Below are positions 1 to 9,934 of a stretch of 64,000 bases of DNA, in pieces. Under the pieces are notes generated by a model. The model had not been told where the DNA came from. It saw only the letters and a program-made list of their open reading frames with translations, and did not search any database. The position numbers were made by a program, and so were the translations under genes. The DNA comes from JAKLQR01 sp963753165. Its GTDB lineage: Bacteria; Nitrospirota; Thermodesulfovibrionia; Thermodesulfovibrionales; SM23-35. Every line of letters begins with the position of its first letter. Position 1 is the stretch's first letter. Location: assembly GCA_963753165.1 (NCBI GenBank), contig CAVWBP010000015.1:1-64000 (forward strand), given 5' to 3'.

Positions 1-12
1 GATAATCATATA

Positions 13-94
13 AAGGCACCTCCCGGCATATCAGATGAAAAATCATCTGATATGCTTTGGGAAAGAGCTCAAACTTTACCCATGGAGGTGTCTT
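13..94 (+). promoter_or_regulatory. Structured leader that can hide the transposase ribosome binding site
   Basis: Bases 15-23 (ggcacctcc) can pair with 84-92 (ggaggtgtc), which is the Shine-Dalgarno sequence of the transposase; two more A-T pairs extend this to position 94. Inside lies a perfect 13-bp hairpin at 26-38/43-55 with an AAAA loop. If folded, the RNA would bury the ribosome binding site when transcription enters from outside the element. The pairing is seen directly; the regulatory role is inferred. Confidence 0.45.
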
Positions 95-1162
95 ATGAAA
101 TTGTACGCGGCTTTCGATTTGCATTCAAGCAACAATTATCTGGCAGTCATCGATGAAGAGGGCAAACAGCAACTGCAAAAGAAGCTTCCCAACGACGCGG
201 GAGCCATTGTGACGGCGCTCCGTCCTTACCGGAAGAAGATCGCGGGAATCGCCGTGGAGTCGACCTACAATTGGTATTGGCTTGTCGATCTTCTTATGGA
301 ACAAGGATATGAAGTGCATCTGGCTAACCCTGCAGCGATCCAAAAGTACAAAGGGCTTAAGCATGCAGATGACCGGCACGATGCGAACTGGCTGGCCGAG
401 ATGCTCAGGCTGGACATACTGCCTGAGGGATATATCTATCCCAAGGAAGAAAGATCGCTGAGAGATCTATTAAGGAAACGGAGTCATCTCGTCAGACTAC
501 GGACCTCTCTGATCATTAGCCTTCAGCACATCATTACTCGCAACTGCGGGATTATGGTGAACGTCAATGATGTCAAAATCCTGAAAGAGGACAGGATAAG
601 CCCTTTGTTGGCCAATAACGAGGACATTCTTATGGCAGGAGGAGTCAGCAAAGAGATAATTGATTACATGACCAGGAAAATAAAAGGCATCGAAAAGACC
701 ATAGAAGGGAAGATCGAGCTGTCGTCATCATATCAAAAGTTGTTGAGCATTCCTGGTGTGGGGAAGATACTTGCCTTGACGATTATGCTCGAAACAGGGC
801 CGATCAGCCGTTTTCAGAAAGTCGGCAACTATGTCTCATACTGCAGGAAAGTAGGCTCAAAGTGGGTAAGCAACGGTAAGACAAAAGGCAAGGGCAACCA
901 GAGAAACGGCAACAGGTATCTGGCATGGGCGTATTCTGAGGCGTCTGAACTGGCCAGACGGTTTGATGCTCAGGCACGGGCATATTTTCAGAGGAAGGCG
1001 CAGAGGAGTAATCGCATGGTAGCGCACCAGGCACTTGCGCATAAGCTGGCGCGGGCGGCGTACTACATCATGCGGGATGATGTGCCCTTCATGGCGGGAG
1101 AAACTCTTCGTCTAAGGGTCGGATGCAACAGTGAACCGGACGTGGGGTTGGTAAAACCATGA
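95..1162 (+). CDS. IS110-family transposase
   Basis: A 355-residue transposase of the IS110/IS1111 family, which move by RNA-guided recombination with an N-terminal RuvC-like DEDD domain and a C-terminal domain carrying the catalytic serine. The N-terminus (YAAFDLHSSNNYLAV) holds the first acidic residue of the DEDD fold, followed by DDRHDANWLAEML near residue 110. The C-terminal Transposase_20 region begins with LLSIPGVGKILALTI and runs through GNRYLAWAYSEASELARR. The ATG at 95 is chosen over one at 35 because GGAGGTG lies just before it and the family N-terminus begins there. The frame is intact, so the protein could be active. It marks the edge of an accessory region with the efflux genes. 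Confidence 0.9.
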   Translation: MKLYAAFDLHSSNNYLAVIDEEGKQQLQKKLPNDAGAIVTALRPYRKKIAGIAVESTYNWYWLVDLLMEQGYEVHLANPAAIQKYKGLKHADDRHDANWLAEMLRLDILPEGYIYPKEERSLRDLLRKRSHLVRLRTSLIISLQHIITRNCGIMVNVNDVKILKEDRISPLLANNEDILMAGGVSKEIIDYMTRKIKGIEKTIEGKIELSSSYQKLLSIPGVGKILALTIMLETGPISRFQKVGNYVSYCRKVGSKWVSNGKTKGKGNQRNGNRYLAWAYSEASELARRFDAQARAYFQRKAQRSNRMVAHQALAHKLARAAYYIMRDDVPFMAGETLRLRVGCNSEPDVGLVKP

Positions 1163-1500
1163 GACTTGATTGGCAGCTGTTGCATCCACATATACCGGTT
1201 ATCGGTGACTTTGCTGCCTATGTGATGAGCCTGTAATGGGGTGGCTACAAACCACGAGACTTGAAAAGCACTTTTTGGACATCATATGGCACTGACGGTT
1301 TTCTGGTTCGCCAAACGGCGAAACGGGAAATGTATCCGGTTCAATCCGGATTCAGCATCCCAGATCCTGATGGGTGACTGGTGCAGCAAGGCTGACATCA
1401 AATGAAATGAAGACCTCAGATGTGGCGAAGAGACGTAACCGACATTATGGAAGTGCAAAAGAGCGTCTTTTGCGCTATAAATTATTATTTGCTCTTGACG
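1163..1500 (+). other. Noncoding flank of the IS110 element, candidate bridge-RNA region
   Basis: About 340 bases follow the transposase with no convincing gene. The sequence has local complementarity, for example ggatgcaaca at 1121-1130 (inside the gene end) with tgttgcatcc at 1178-1187. A near-repeat of the transposase stop region (ccatgagacttga, about 1158) recurs as ccacgagacttga near 1251. In IS1111-type elements the downstream noncoding end encodes the bridge RNA that pairs with donor and target DNA. That is an inference from layout; no loops were assigned. Confidence 0.35.
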
Positions 1501-1569
1501 GGGTGGCCTTTAATGGGTGACCCCACCAATTGAGAACGTCTTACAGGGTGGCCTTGAATGGGTGACCCT
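1501..1569. repeat. Two 24-bp direct repeats
   Basis: gggtggccttNaatgggtgaccc occurs at 1501-1524 and again at 1546-1569 with only two differences (T/G at position 11 and the last base). Each copy is partly self-complementary (gggtggcc against ggtgaccc). They lie just after the transposon flank and may be related to its insertion site or be an unrelated intergenic repeat. Confidence 0.6.
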
Positions 1570-1668
1570 ATACTCCTTTGGTTGACCAGATAGAATAAAT
1601 AATTTTGAGGGTGTTATAATAACTGCACAGTACTAACTAAAGATTCTTACTAACAAAGTGACAGATAG

Positions 1669-1713
1669 CCGAGCTTCTAATGGATATAAACCTTTGGTAA
1701 GTTCGGTTTTTTA
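1669..1713 (+). terminator. Rho-independent terminator
   Basis: ccgagctt (1669-1676) pairs with aagttcgg (1699-1706, one G-U) and is followed by a run of six T, then more T-rich sequence. No gene on the plus strand directly precedes it, so it may end a short RNA or the mobile-element transcript. Confidence 0.5.
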
Positions 1714-1848
1714 TTTTGATTAGTATCTGTGGGAGAAAAAATAGGGGAGCAGCCCTTAAAGCATTGAGGTTTTGAGATCTCGCCTCCTTCCATGACTTTA
1801 AGTGGACAGTAGTGAATAGTTTTCAATAATTCCAAAGGAGGAAGCATA

Positions 1849-2719
1849 ATGGATGAGCAAGATATCTACAGGGCAAAAGAAGCAACAAAGGAGGCAATGC
1901 AGTCTGCAATGAAGAAAGGCCCTTTGAGGTTAGTACTGATTATTGGAGCAATTCTGGTGTTTTTTCTGTTTTTAAGCCCATTTGTTCAGGTAGGCGCAGG
2001 TGAAAGAGGAGTTGTCCTCAATTTTGGTGCTGTTCAAGATACAGTGTTGGATGAAGGACTGCATTTCAGGATGCCTATAATGCAGAAGGTTGCCATAATG
2101 GATGTCAAGGTGCAGAAGGCAGTGACTGATGCTGCATCTGCCTCAGCTGATCTTCAGGATGTGACCTCATCAGTTGCGCTTAACTATCATGTAGTACCTG
2201 ATAAAGCAAATGTTGTCTATCAAACCCTTGGGGTAGAATTCAAGGAGCGTATTATAGACCCTGCAATACAAGAAGTAATGAAAGCTGTATCAGCCAGGTA
2301 TACAGCAGAAGAACTTATAACAAAGAGGCCAGCAGTAAGCGAGGCAATGAGAGCAGAACCTTGCTGAAAGACTCCTGGCTTATAACATAGCAGTTGATGC
2401 GTTTTCTATTGTCTCATTCAGCTTCTCCAAAATATTTACAGAGGCTATTGAGTCAAAGCAGACAGCAGAACAGCTTGCACTAAAGGCAAAGAGAGACCTG
2501 GATAGGATAAAGATTGAGGCAGAGCAGACGATTACAGCAGCAAAGGCAGAGGCAGAGTCATTGAGGTTGCAGAAAGCAAATATTTCACCGGATCTTATAG
2601 AGCTCAGAAAGATAGAGGCCAATCTCAAGGCCATAGAGAAATGGAACGGAATTCTCCCGCAGGTTACCGGTGGTGGGGCAGTGCCATTTATTGGCGTAGG
2701 TGATATACAAAAGAGATAA
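1849..2719 (+). pseudogene. SPFH/prohibitin-family membrane protein, one frameshift
   Basis: The first part (172 residues to a stop at 2367) has one transmembrane helix near residues 28-48 (LVLIIGAILVFFLF) and the start of an SPFH/band-7 domain (GAGERGVVLNFGAV). Shifting frame by one base near 2355-2360 restores the rest: LAERLLAYNIAVDAFSIV, a charged coiled coil (KAKRDLDRIKIEAEQTI) and a prohibitin-like end (FIGVGDIQKR) with a stop at 2717-2719. Prohibitin-like proteins form membrane rings and modulate FtsH-type proteases. The strong AAAGGAGG site at about 1839 supports the start. Because the homology is continuous across the break, a one-base sequencing error is as likely as true inactivation. 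A second SPFH protein lies at 54042. Confidence 0.75.
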
Positions 2720-2751
2720 ACGAGTAATCATAAAAAAGTAGAGAATCCACA

Positions 2752-3030
2752 TTGCTTAGACTTAGATTTGTTATTCTGCTTACTATTGCAGGTATTGTAG
2801 GGAGCATTATAGCTGCAAGAAAAGGGCGCAGCCCGGTGTGGTGGTTTATACTATGCGCCCTTTTCCCTTTGCTTATTATTGTTATTGTATTGCTTCCGCC
2901 TCTGGTATCTAAAGGATATACCAAAAAATGTCCTTACTGTGCAGAGATCATTAAAGAAGATGCATATTTTTGCAAACACTGTGGCAAGGAGCAACCTATA
3001 GAGATGGTAAAGGTATCTTCTGATTGCTAA
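2752..3030 (+). CDS. Small membrane protein with C-terminal zinc ribbon
   Basis: A 92-residue protein starting at TTG. Two hydrophobic segments (about residues 4-20, FVILLTIAGIVGSIIAA, and 30-50, WWFILCALFPLLIIVIVLL) are followed by a zinc ribbon with CPYC and CKHC pairs near residues 61-77. This resembles widespread small inner-membrane zinc-ribbon proteins of unknown role. It follows the SPFH gene by 32 bases on the same strand and could share its transcript. The start is weakly supported because no clear Shine-Dalgarno precedes the TTG. Confidence 0.6.
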   Translation: MLRLRFVILLTIAGIVGSIIAARKGRSPVWWFILCALFPLLIIVIVLLPPLVSKGYTKKCPYCAEIIKEDAYFCKHCGKEQPIEMVKVSSDC

Positions 3031-3167
3031 CTCTCCATTGTACCCATATAGAGGGAAGGTGTAATAACAGGAAATATGAGCCAATCCTTTGGCGTCAGCG
3101 CTTCCTGCGGCTGAACCTTTTGATCTGTTCCAACACAGCATGGACGAAGAGAAACAACTTTCTGTTT

Positions 3168-4581
3168 TTATTCCTTTGCACCTCCACCCAGCACCTTGTA
3201 GAGCGTCACCAGATTGGTAAGCCGGGACAGGCGAACGGCGATCAGACCCTGCTGCGCGCCATAGAGCGAGCGCTGTGCGTCCAGAACGCTCAGATAGCTG
3301 TCGATCCCGCTTTTATACCGTAATATCGGAAAGGCGATAGCTCTCGGCAGTGGCTTCCATCAATGACTGTTGTGCCGCCAACTGGTCCCCCAAAGTTCCC
3401 CTCTGGGCCAGGGCATCGGCAACCTCTCTGAAGGCCACCTGGATCGCCTTCTCGTATTGGGCCAAGACGATTTCCCTGTCCACTTTACTCGCATCTAGGG
3501 CCGACCACGTGCGCGCATCAAAAATCGGCATAATGATCTGCGGCGCGAAACTCCAGGTGCCTGAGCCGGAGTTGAAAAGACCGGACAGCTCGTTGCTTGC
3601 AGTGCCGATTGTGTCGGTAAGCGCAATGCGGGGAAAGAATGCTGCCCGTGCCGCACCGATATTGGCGTTGGCCGCCTTGAGCTGGTTCTCGGCCTGCAGG
3701 ATGTCGGGGCGGCGCAGCAGCACCTCTGAAGGCAGTCCGGGGGAAATATCCTTGCAGCGATGTAACCGCATCCAGCTCTGTTGGCAGAAGCCCGTCCGGA
3801 ACCGGTGAGCCGACCAGCAGGGTCAGTGCGTTCTCATCCCTGGCCACTATGCCGGTGTATCGGGCGATATCCACCCGTGCCGCATCCACCGGGTTTGCGC
3901 CTGACGGAGATCAAGTTCGGACGAGGCACCGACTTCGTAGCGACGCTGAATCAGATTGTAGGTGGCCTCCTGTGCCCTCAGGGTTTCCTGTGCCAGCTTC
4001 AATAACTCCCGGTCAGCGGCCAGGGTCAGGTAGGTGTTGGCAACCTCGGCCACCAGGCTGATCTGCGTGCTGCGACGGGCCTGTTCCGTGGCTAAGTATT
4101 CTTGCAGCGCCGCATCTTTCAGGCTGCGAATACGGCCGAAAAAATCAATCTCCCAGGAGCTGATGCCCAGATTGACACTGTATTGTTCACTTGTCCTCGG
4201 TTCTCCGGAGCGCAAAAGATCTGCCGGAACGCGCTGCTTGCTTGCACTCCCTGTTGCATTGACCGTCGGCAAAAGCTCGGCCCGTTGAATGCCGTATAGT
4301 GCGCGGGCCCTTTCAACATTCAAGGCGGCAAGCCGCAGGTCCCGGTTGTTGTTCAGGGCCATCTCAATGATTTGTTGCAGCTTTGCGTCGATGAAAAAAT
4401 CCTGCCACCTCAGCTCCGACGCTGACGGAGCATCGGCTGCAGCGCTGGTATCTTTGTATGCCGCACCACTCGGCCAGACAGCAGGTATGGGCGCTTCAGG
4501 CTTCGTGTATTTTGGGGCCAGCGTGCATCCGCCCGGAAGTATGACAAATCCAATAAGTATAAGAAAAATATATTTATTCAT
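3168..4581 (-). pseudogene. TolC/NodT-type outer-membrane efflux lipoprotein, frameshifted
   Basis: This is the outer-membrane factor of the RND operon. The start (MNKYIFLILIGFVILPGGC) is a lipoprotein signal with Cys19, followed by APKYTKPEAPIPAVW, typical of NodT-family factors. The reading frame is broken three times: near 3870-3890 (after SSELDLRQAQT), near 3730-3770 (before LPSEVLLRRPDILQAE), and near 3315-3320 (before RYKSGIDSYLSVLDAQRS). Reading across all breaks gives a complete protein of about 470 residues ending LYKVLGGGAKE. Its start is 1 base downstream of the RND stop, so the two are translationally linked. It exports substrates from the RND pump across the outer membrane. Either degraded or damaged by indel errors. 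Confidence 0.8.
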
Positions 4582-4582
4582 A

Positions 4583-7500
4583 TCATTGATCTCCTGATGG
4601 ATTTATCTCGGCACTCTTGGTTGTTTCACGCTTCCTCTGTTTGCCAAAGGTTTTTTCGATCAGCACATAGAAGAGCGGCGCAAATATGGTCACCAGGAAG
4701 GTGGAGGTCACCACTCCTCCCAGGACACCGGTGCCGATGGCTTTTTGTGCGCCTGCGCCGGCCCCGCTCGCAAGCGCCAGCGGCAGGACGCCGAAGCCGA
4801 AGGCCAGCGAGGTCATGACGATGGGACGCAACCTCAGTTTCGCCCCTTCCAGCGTCGCCTCGATCAGCCCCATCCCCTCTTCCAGGCGGGCCTTGGCGAA
4901 CTGGACGATCAGGATGGCGTTCTTGGTGGTCAGGCCCAGGGTAGTCAGCAGCCCGATCTGGAAATAGACGTCGTTGGGCAGACCCCGGAGTGTCGAGGCG
5001 ATCACGCCGCCGATGACCCCCAGGGGCAGGGCCAGCAGGATCGAAATGGGGATGGGCCAGCTCTCGTACAGGGCCGCCAGGCACAGGAAGATCACGAGAA
5101 TGGAAAAGGCGTAGAGCAGTGCCGTCTGGGAACCGGCCTGCCGCTCCTGATAGGAAAGCCCGGTCCAGTCAAAACCGATTCCCTGCGGCAGCTTCCTGAC
5201 AAACTCTTCCATGGCCTGCATCGCCTCACCGGAACTCCTTCCCGGCGCCGCCTCGCCCAGGATGTTCAGGGACGGAAAGCCGTTGAAGCGCTCCAGCTTC
5301 GGAGAACCGGAAGTCCAGTGGCCGGACGCAAAGGAAGAAAAGGGAACCATCTTGCCCGCGTTATTGCGAACATAGAGTTTTTCCAGGTCCTGGGGCAGCA
5401 TGCGGTAAGGGGCGTCGGCCTGGACATAGACCCGCTTCACCCGTCCGCCCTGGATGAAGTCGTTGACATAGGCGCTGCCGAAGGCCGCCGAGATGGTATT
5501 GTGGATGGAGGTGATGGGAACCCCCAGGGCGCCGGCCTTCTCCCAATCCACGTCGATCCGGTATTCGGGCACGTCTTCCAGACCGTTGGGCCGGACCTTC
5601 GTCAATGCCGGGTCCTGTGCCGCCATGCCGAGGAGCTGGTTGCGGGCTGCCATCAAGCTCGTCGTGGCCCAGGCCGCCCCGGTCCAGCAACTGAAAATCA
5701 AATCCCTTGGCCATGCCCAGCTCGATGACCGCCGGCGGCGGAAAGGCAAACACCATGGCGTTGCGGATCTTGGAAAATTCCCCCATGGCCCTTCCGGCCA
5801 CGGCGCCGACCTTCAGGTCCGGCCGGTTGCGCAGCTTCCAGTCCTTGAGCTTGACGAATGCCAGTCCCGCGTTCTGTCCCCGGCCGGAAAAGTTGATGCC
5901 GGAAATCGTCATGCAGGATTCCACCGCGTCTTTCTCGTGCTCCAGAAAATAGTCTTTGACCTCCTCCATGACCTTCTCGGTCTGCTCCAGGGTCGAGTTC
6001 GCCGGCAGCATGGCCTGCACCAACAGGATTCCCTGATCTTCATCCGGGAGATAGGCGGTGGGCATTCGCTGAAACAGGAATCCCATCGCCGCCACGATCA
6101 GCAGAAATATAACCAGGTAGCGGAGTTTCCTGGAGAGGGACTGGCCGACCAGTTGCAGATACCGGTCTCTGGCCCGAAAAAAGATGCGGTCAAACCATCG
6201 GAAAAACGGGCGCAGGAACCAGATCGCCTTCCTCCGCCGGTTCATGCCCCTTGGGCACCGGCTTGAGAAGCGATGCGCACAGCACCGGCGTCAGGATCAG
6301 GGCCACCACCACCGAAAGCAGCATGGAGGCGATGATGGTCACGGAAAACTGGCGGTAGATGACCCCGGTGGAGCCGCCGAAAAACGCCATGGGGCCGAAC
6401 ACCGCCGAGAGCACCAGCCCGATGCCGATCAGGGCGCTGGTGATCTGGTCCATGGACTTGCGGGTGGCCTCCCGGGGCGAAAGCCCTTCCTCGCTCATGA
6501 TCCGCTCCACGTTTTCCACCACCACGATGGCGTCGTCCACCAGAAGGCCGATGGCCAGCACCATGGCGAACATGGTCAGCATGTTGATGGAGAACCCGAA
6601 AAGCCCCAGCACGGCAAAGGTTCCCAGGATCACCACCGGCACCGCAATGGTCGGGATCAGGGTGGCCCGCATGTTTCCCATGAACAGATACATCACCAGG
6701 AAGACCAGCAGGATCGCCTCGAAAAGGGTCTTGACCACCTCATTGATGGCCACCTTGACAAAGGGGGTGGTGTCGTAGGGATAAATGACCTTCATGCCGG
6801 CGGGGAAAAAATGGCTCATCTCTTCCATCTTGGCCCTGATGGCATCGGCCGTATCCAGGGCATTGGCGCCGGCGGCCTGCCGGATGGCCAGGGCGGCAGA
6901 AGGCTTGCCGTTGAAATAGGCTTCGATATCGTAGGATTCGGTCCCCAGTTCCGTCCGTCCCACATCCTTGACCCGCACGATGGAGCCGTCCGGGTTGGTG
7001 CGCAGGGGGATCGCGGCAAACTCCTCGGGGGTCTTGAGCAGGCTCTGGACGATGATGGAGGCATTCAGGCGCTGGCCTTCCACCGCCGGCGCCCCGCCGA
7101 ACTGGCCGGCGGACACTTCCACGTTGTAGGCCCGAAGCGCCGTGATGACATCTTGAACCGTCATCCGGTAATCGGTCAGCTTGTCGGGGTTCAGCCAGAC
7201 TCGCATGGCATACTGGCTGCCGAAGACTTCCACCTCACCCACCCCCGGCACCCGCGACAGCACCTTCTCGAGGTTGGATTGGGCATAGTCCCTGCAGGTC
7301 ATTCCCATCCATGCTGCCGTCTTCCGAGATCAGGCCCACGATCATCAGGTAGTTTCGGGTGGACTTGCTCACCTTGACACCCTGGCGCTGCACCACCTCC
7401 GGCAGGCTCGCCATGGCGAGCTGGAGCTTGTTCTGCACCTGGGCCCAGGCGAGGTCCGGATCGGTCCCCGGGGCAAAGGTCAGCTCGACGCGGGAAGCGC

Positions 7501-7762
7501 CGGCCGAATCACTGCTGGCGGACAGATACAGCATCTTGTCGAAGCCGGTCATCTTCTGCTCGATGATCTGGGTCACGCTGTTTTCCACCGTCTCCGCCGA
7601 GGCCCCCGGATAAAAGGCGTTGATGGCGATGGACGGAGGAGCGATGGGTGGATACTGGGAGATGGGCAGGTTGTAGATCGCCAGCCCGCCTGCCACCATC
7701 ATGATGATGGCGATGACCCAGGCGAAGACCGGACGATCCAGAAAGAATTTCGATAACATCAC
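4583..7762 (-). pseudogene. RND multidrug efflux transporter (AcrB/MexB, HAE1 type), frameshifted
   Basis: An inner-membrane proton-driven drug pump subunit. The N-terminus (FFLDRPVFAWVIAIIMM) is typical of HAE1 transporters and the proton-relay aspartates are present in GLLVDDAIVVVENVERIM. Three frame changes interrupt it: near 7295-7300 (SMDGNDL to DYAQSNLEKVLSRV), near 6220-6240 (PVPKGHEPAEE to FLRPFFRWFDRIFF), and near 5655-5665 (FDFQLLDRGGLGH to LMAARNQLLGMAAQ). Read through, the product has about 1,055 residues, the full family length, with an intact C-terminal half (TSLAFGFGVLPLALASGAG). The gene is visibly richer in GC than the chromosome around it, and long antisense frames appear as a result. 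It lies 9 bases after the MFP gene. The sequence suggests recent transfer; loss of function is possible but not proven. Confidence 0.85.
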
Positions 7763-7771
7763 GCGCCTCCG

Positions 7772-8981
7772 TCAGTTCGGATTTTGCGGCCGGCTGGGCC
7801 GTATTTTCAGGTTTCGCACCATTCGTATCTGACCGTCATCAAAAGGAACAACTTTCACGGAAGCGCCCGGCCGCACTTTCTGCATGCCCTCGACGATCAC
7901 GCGATCGCCGGGTGCAAGACCTGATGAGACGAGCCATTTGTCGCCGATGGCGCGATCGAGCGTGAGCATCCGCTGCTGGACCTTGCCCTCAGCATCCACG
8001 ATCAGCGCGACGGGATTCCCCTTTGGGTCGCGGGACACCGCTTGCTGGGGGATCAGGATGGCCTGCTCGTTGACGCCCTCCTTCACCACGGCCCGGACAA
8101 ACATGCCCGGCAGAAGAACACCTTTCGGATTGGGAAAGATCAGTCCGCAGGATGACAGAACCGGTTGTCGGATCCACCGTGACGTCGCGGAATTGCAAGG
8201 TTCCTTCCAACGGATACGGCGTGCCGTCTTCCAGGATAAGCTTGACCTTGTTCTGGTTCCTTTCCGTCGTATTTGAGGCGGCCTTCCTCCAGGCGACGCT
8301 GTCAAGCGCAGCAGCTCGGTGGTGGATTGGGGCACATCCACATAAATCGGATCCAGTTGTTGAATGGTTGCCAGGGCTACGGGCTGATAGCGCCGTCACC
8401 AGCGCGCCATCTGTCACGTTGGATCTGCCGATGCGGCCGGAGATGGGCGCGATGATGCGGGTGTATCCCAGATTGATGCGGGCCGTCTCAACCGTCGCCT
8501 TCCAATATTGAATATCAGCCTCGGTCTGTTTCAGGGCGGCTGCCGCATCGTCATAGTCCTGCTGGCTGACCGCTTTGTCAGCGAGCAATTCTTTGAACCG
8601 TTCGGCCCTCGACCGGATCGCAGGCAGATTGGCCTCGGCCCTGCCAAGGGAGGCCTTGGCATTGTCGAGCACTGCCTGAAAAGGAGCGGGATCAATCTGG
8701 TAGAGCATTTGGCCGGCTTTGACATCGGAACCTTCCGTAAACAGGCGCTTCTGTATGAGGCCGTTGACCTGGGGACGGATTTCCGCAACAAGGTGGGCAG
8801 ATGTACGGCCCGGCAATTCAGTGGTTAGCATGACCTGCTGCGGCTGTACCGTTACTACGGACACTTCCGGAATAAGTGAAGGAGGCGGCGATTGTTTCCG
8901 CGGGTCACAGCCGCCCAGAATAAGGCCGAGGAGGATAATGCCCACGGTGGCAATAAGTTTGATTCTGTTAAATATTTTCAT
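7772..8981 (-). pseudogene. RND efflux membrane-fusion protein (AcrA/MexA type), frameshifted
   Basis: The periplasmic adaptor linking the RND pump to the outer-membrane factor. The start carries a lipoprotein signal (VGIILLGLILGGC, Cys about residue 25), then the beta-barrel/lipoyl region (TELPGRTSAHLVAEIRPQ, VNGLIQKRLFTEGSDVKAGQ), a coiled-coil hairpin (ERFKELLADKAVSQQDYD) and the second lipoyl half (INLGYTRIIAPISGRIGRS). Frame breaks occur near 8385-8395, near 8275-8290 and near 8140-8155; the reading resumes as PKGVLLPGMFVRAVVKEG and GDRVIVEGMQKVRPGASVKV. The reconstructed length, about 400 residues, fits the family. It is first in the pump operon after the TetR gene, from which it is separated by about 97 bases. 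Confidence 0.82.
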
Positions 8982-9078
8982 GTAATGACCTCTCCATATT
9001 GAATTTTTATAATCACCCTCAAATTGGATACTTAAACGTGTTGATTTTATAGGACAACAAAATTATTTCGGAATCCCC

Positions 9079-9675
9079 TCAATAAACCATCAACCAATGT
9101 CGTAGCAAGGACTCTACGGTCAGCCCAGGGGAAACTACTTCTGATAGAGCAGTCATCGTTATCAGGCCATGAGGTGCTGTTGCGAGCACCTGCGTTAATA
9201 CATCGATATCCATAGGGCGAAGTTTCCCTGCTGCGATGCAAGCCTGTACTATTTTTCGGAATTCAAAATATGAGTTCCGCGCCATTGACTCTCTTTTCAT
9301 GAATTCTTCTTGCGAACCGTAAACATTAGGCCTCGTCAAAAAAAATACCTTGTAATGATTTGGATTGTTGAATGCGAACTCTACGAGATAAAGCATGGCC
9401 TGACGAAGGGCTTCGTAAGGGTCACCCTGAACCGATCTAAGATGGCTAATCCTGGTCAGAAATTGTTCGGCAACCTCTTCACAAATAGCGAGAAGCAAAT
9501 CGTCCTTGCCCTTAAAGTAGAGATAAATGGTGGTTGGCGAATAGTCGATTTTTTCGGCGAGTCTGCGCATGGAGAACTTTTCGTACCCATCATCAATGAA
9601 AAGCTCGCGGGCTGAATTGAGAATCTCCCCGCGGAACTCCTCTTTGTTCTTGTCCCTCTTTTCCTTGGCACCCAT
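9079..9675 (-). CDS. TetR/AcrR-family repressor of the efflux operon
   Basis: A 198-residue intact TetR-family regulator. The N-terminal helix-turn-helix spans about residues 17-62 and shows the family pattern (ILNSARELFIDDGYEKFSM, then LAEKIDYSPTTIYLYFKGK). The C-terminal half is the ligand-binding domain, more variable. It is encoded upstream of, and on the same strand as, the MFP-RND-OMF genes, so it probably represses its own operon and is released by a pump substrate. A near-perfect inverted repeat 11 bases upstream of the start is the likely operator. This is the only gene of the efflux locus without a frameshift. Confidence 0.88.
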   Translation of the reverse strand: MGAKEKRDKNKEEFRGEILNSARELFIDDGYEKFSMRRLAEKIDYSPTTIYLYFKGKDDLLLAICEEVAEQFLTRISHLRSVQGDPYEALRQAMLYLVEFAFNNPNHYKVFFLTRPNVYGSQEEFMKRESMARNSYFEFRKIVQACIAAGKLRPMDIDVLTQVLATAPHGLITMTALSEVVSPGLTVESLLRHWLMVY

Positions 9676-9685
9676 TCAATAAGCC

Positions 9686-9717
9686 TTAACGCTGTTAAGT
9701 TATAGTAACAGTGTTAA
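9686..9717. promoter_or_regulatory. Probable TetR operator palindrome
   Basis: ttaacgctgtta (9686-9697) and taacagtgttaa (9706-9717) are inverted repeats matching at 11 of 12 positions, separated by 8 bases. The palindrome lies just upstream of the TetR-family gene, where such regulators usually bind. The promoter itself was not assigned. No second full copy of the palindrome occurs in front of the MFP gene, suggesting control from this site. Confidence 0.65.
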
Positions 9718-9934
9718 ACTAACTTTTTCACAGCACATATGTCAACCTTTTTTCACACCTTTTAGAATTATTTGCATTTAGTTTATACTTAAATATTAGG
9801 AAATTAACAGTGTCTGGAGGAGTGTATCTTAAGGTATATGTCCAGCCTTCGGGATCAAAAGAGTCTCCTTGGAAATGCGCCGCAACACGAAACCTGAAAG
9901 ATACCCAAACAGGCGCATCAGGCATGAAATTCGA

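Larger units (their letters stand above)
13..1500 (+). mobile_element. IS110-family element (IS1111-like layout), ends not defined
   Basis: A single DEDD-type transposase gene has a short structured upstream side and several hundred noncoding bases downstream. IS110-family elements lack clear terminal inverted repeats, so the boundaries here are only estimates. A short upstream and a long downstream noncoding end is the arrangement of the IS1111 subgroup. No second copy is present in the window to fix the ends. Confidence 0.45.

Noticed and set aside
1613..1713. Small RNA gene from a TATAAT at about 1614 to the terminator at 1713
   Set aside because: No -35 element at proper spacing was found, so only the terminator is reported.
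2353..2367. TGA in the SPFH gene read as selenocysteine
   Set aside because: The conserved continuation is in another frame, so readthrough would not restore it; a one-base indel does.
4745..7377. Long plus-strand frames of 250-400 codons opposite the RND gene
   Set aside because: They are antisense to a clearly recognisable transporter, have low-complexity Arg/Gly/His-rich translations and arise from high GC at codon position three.
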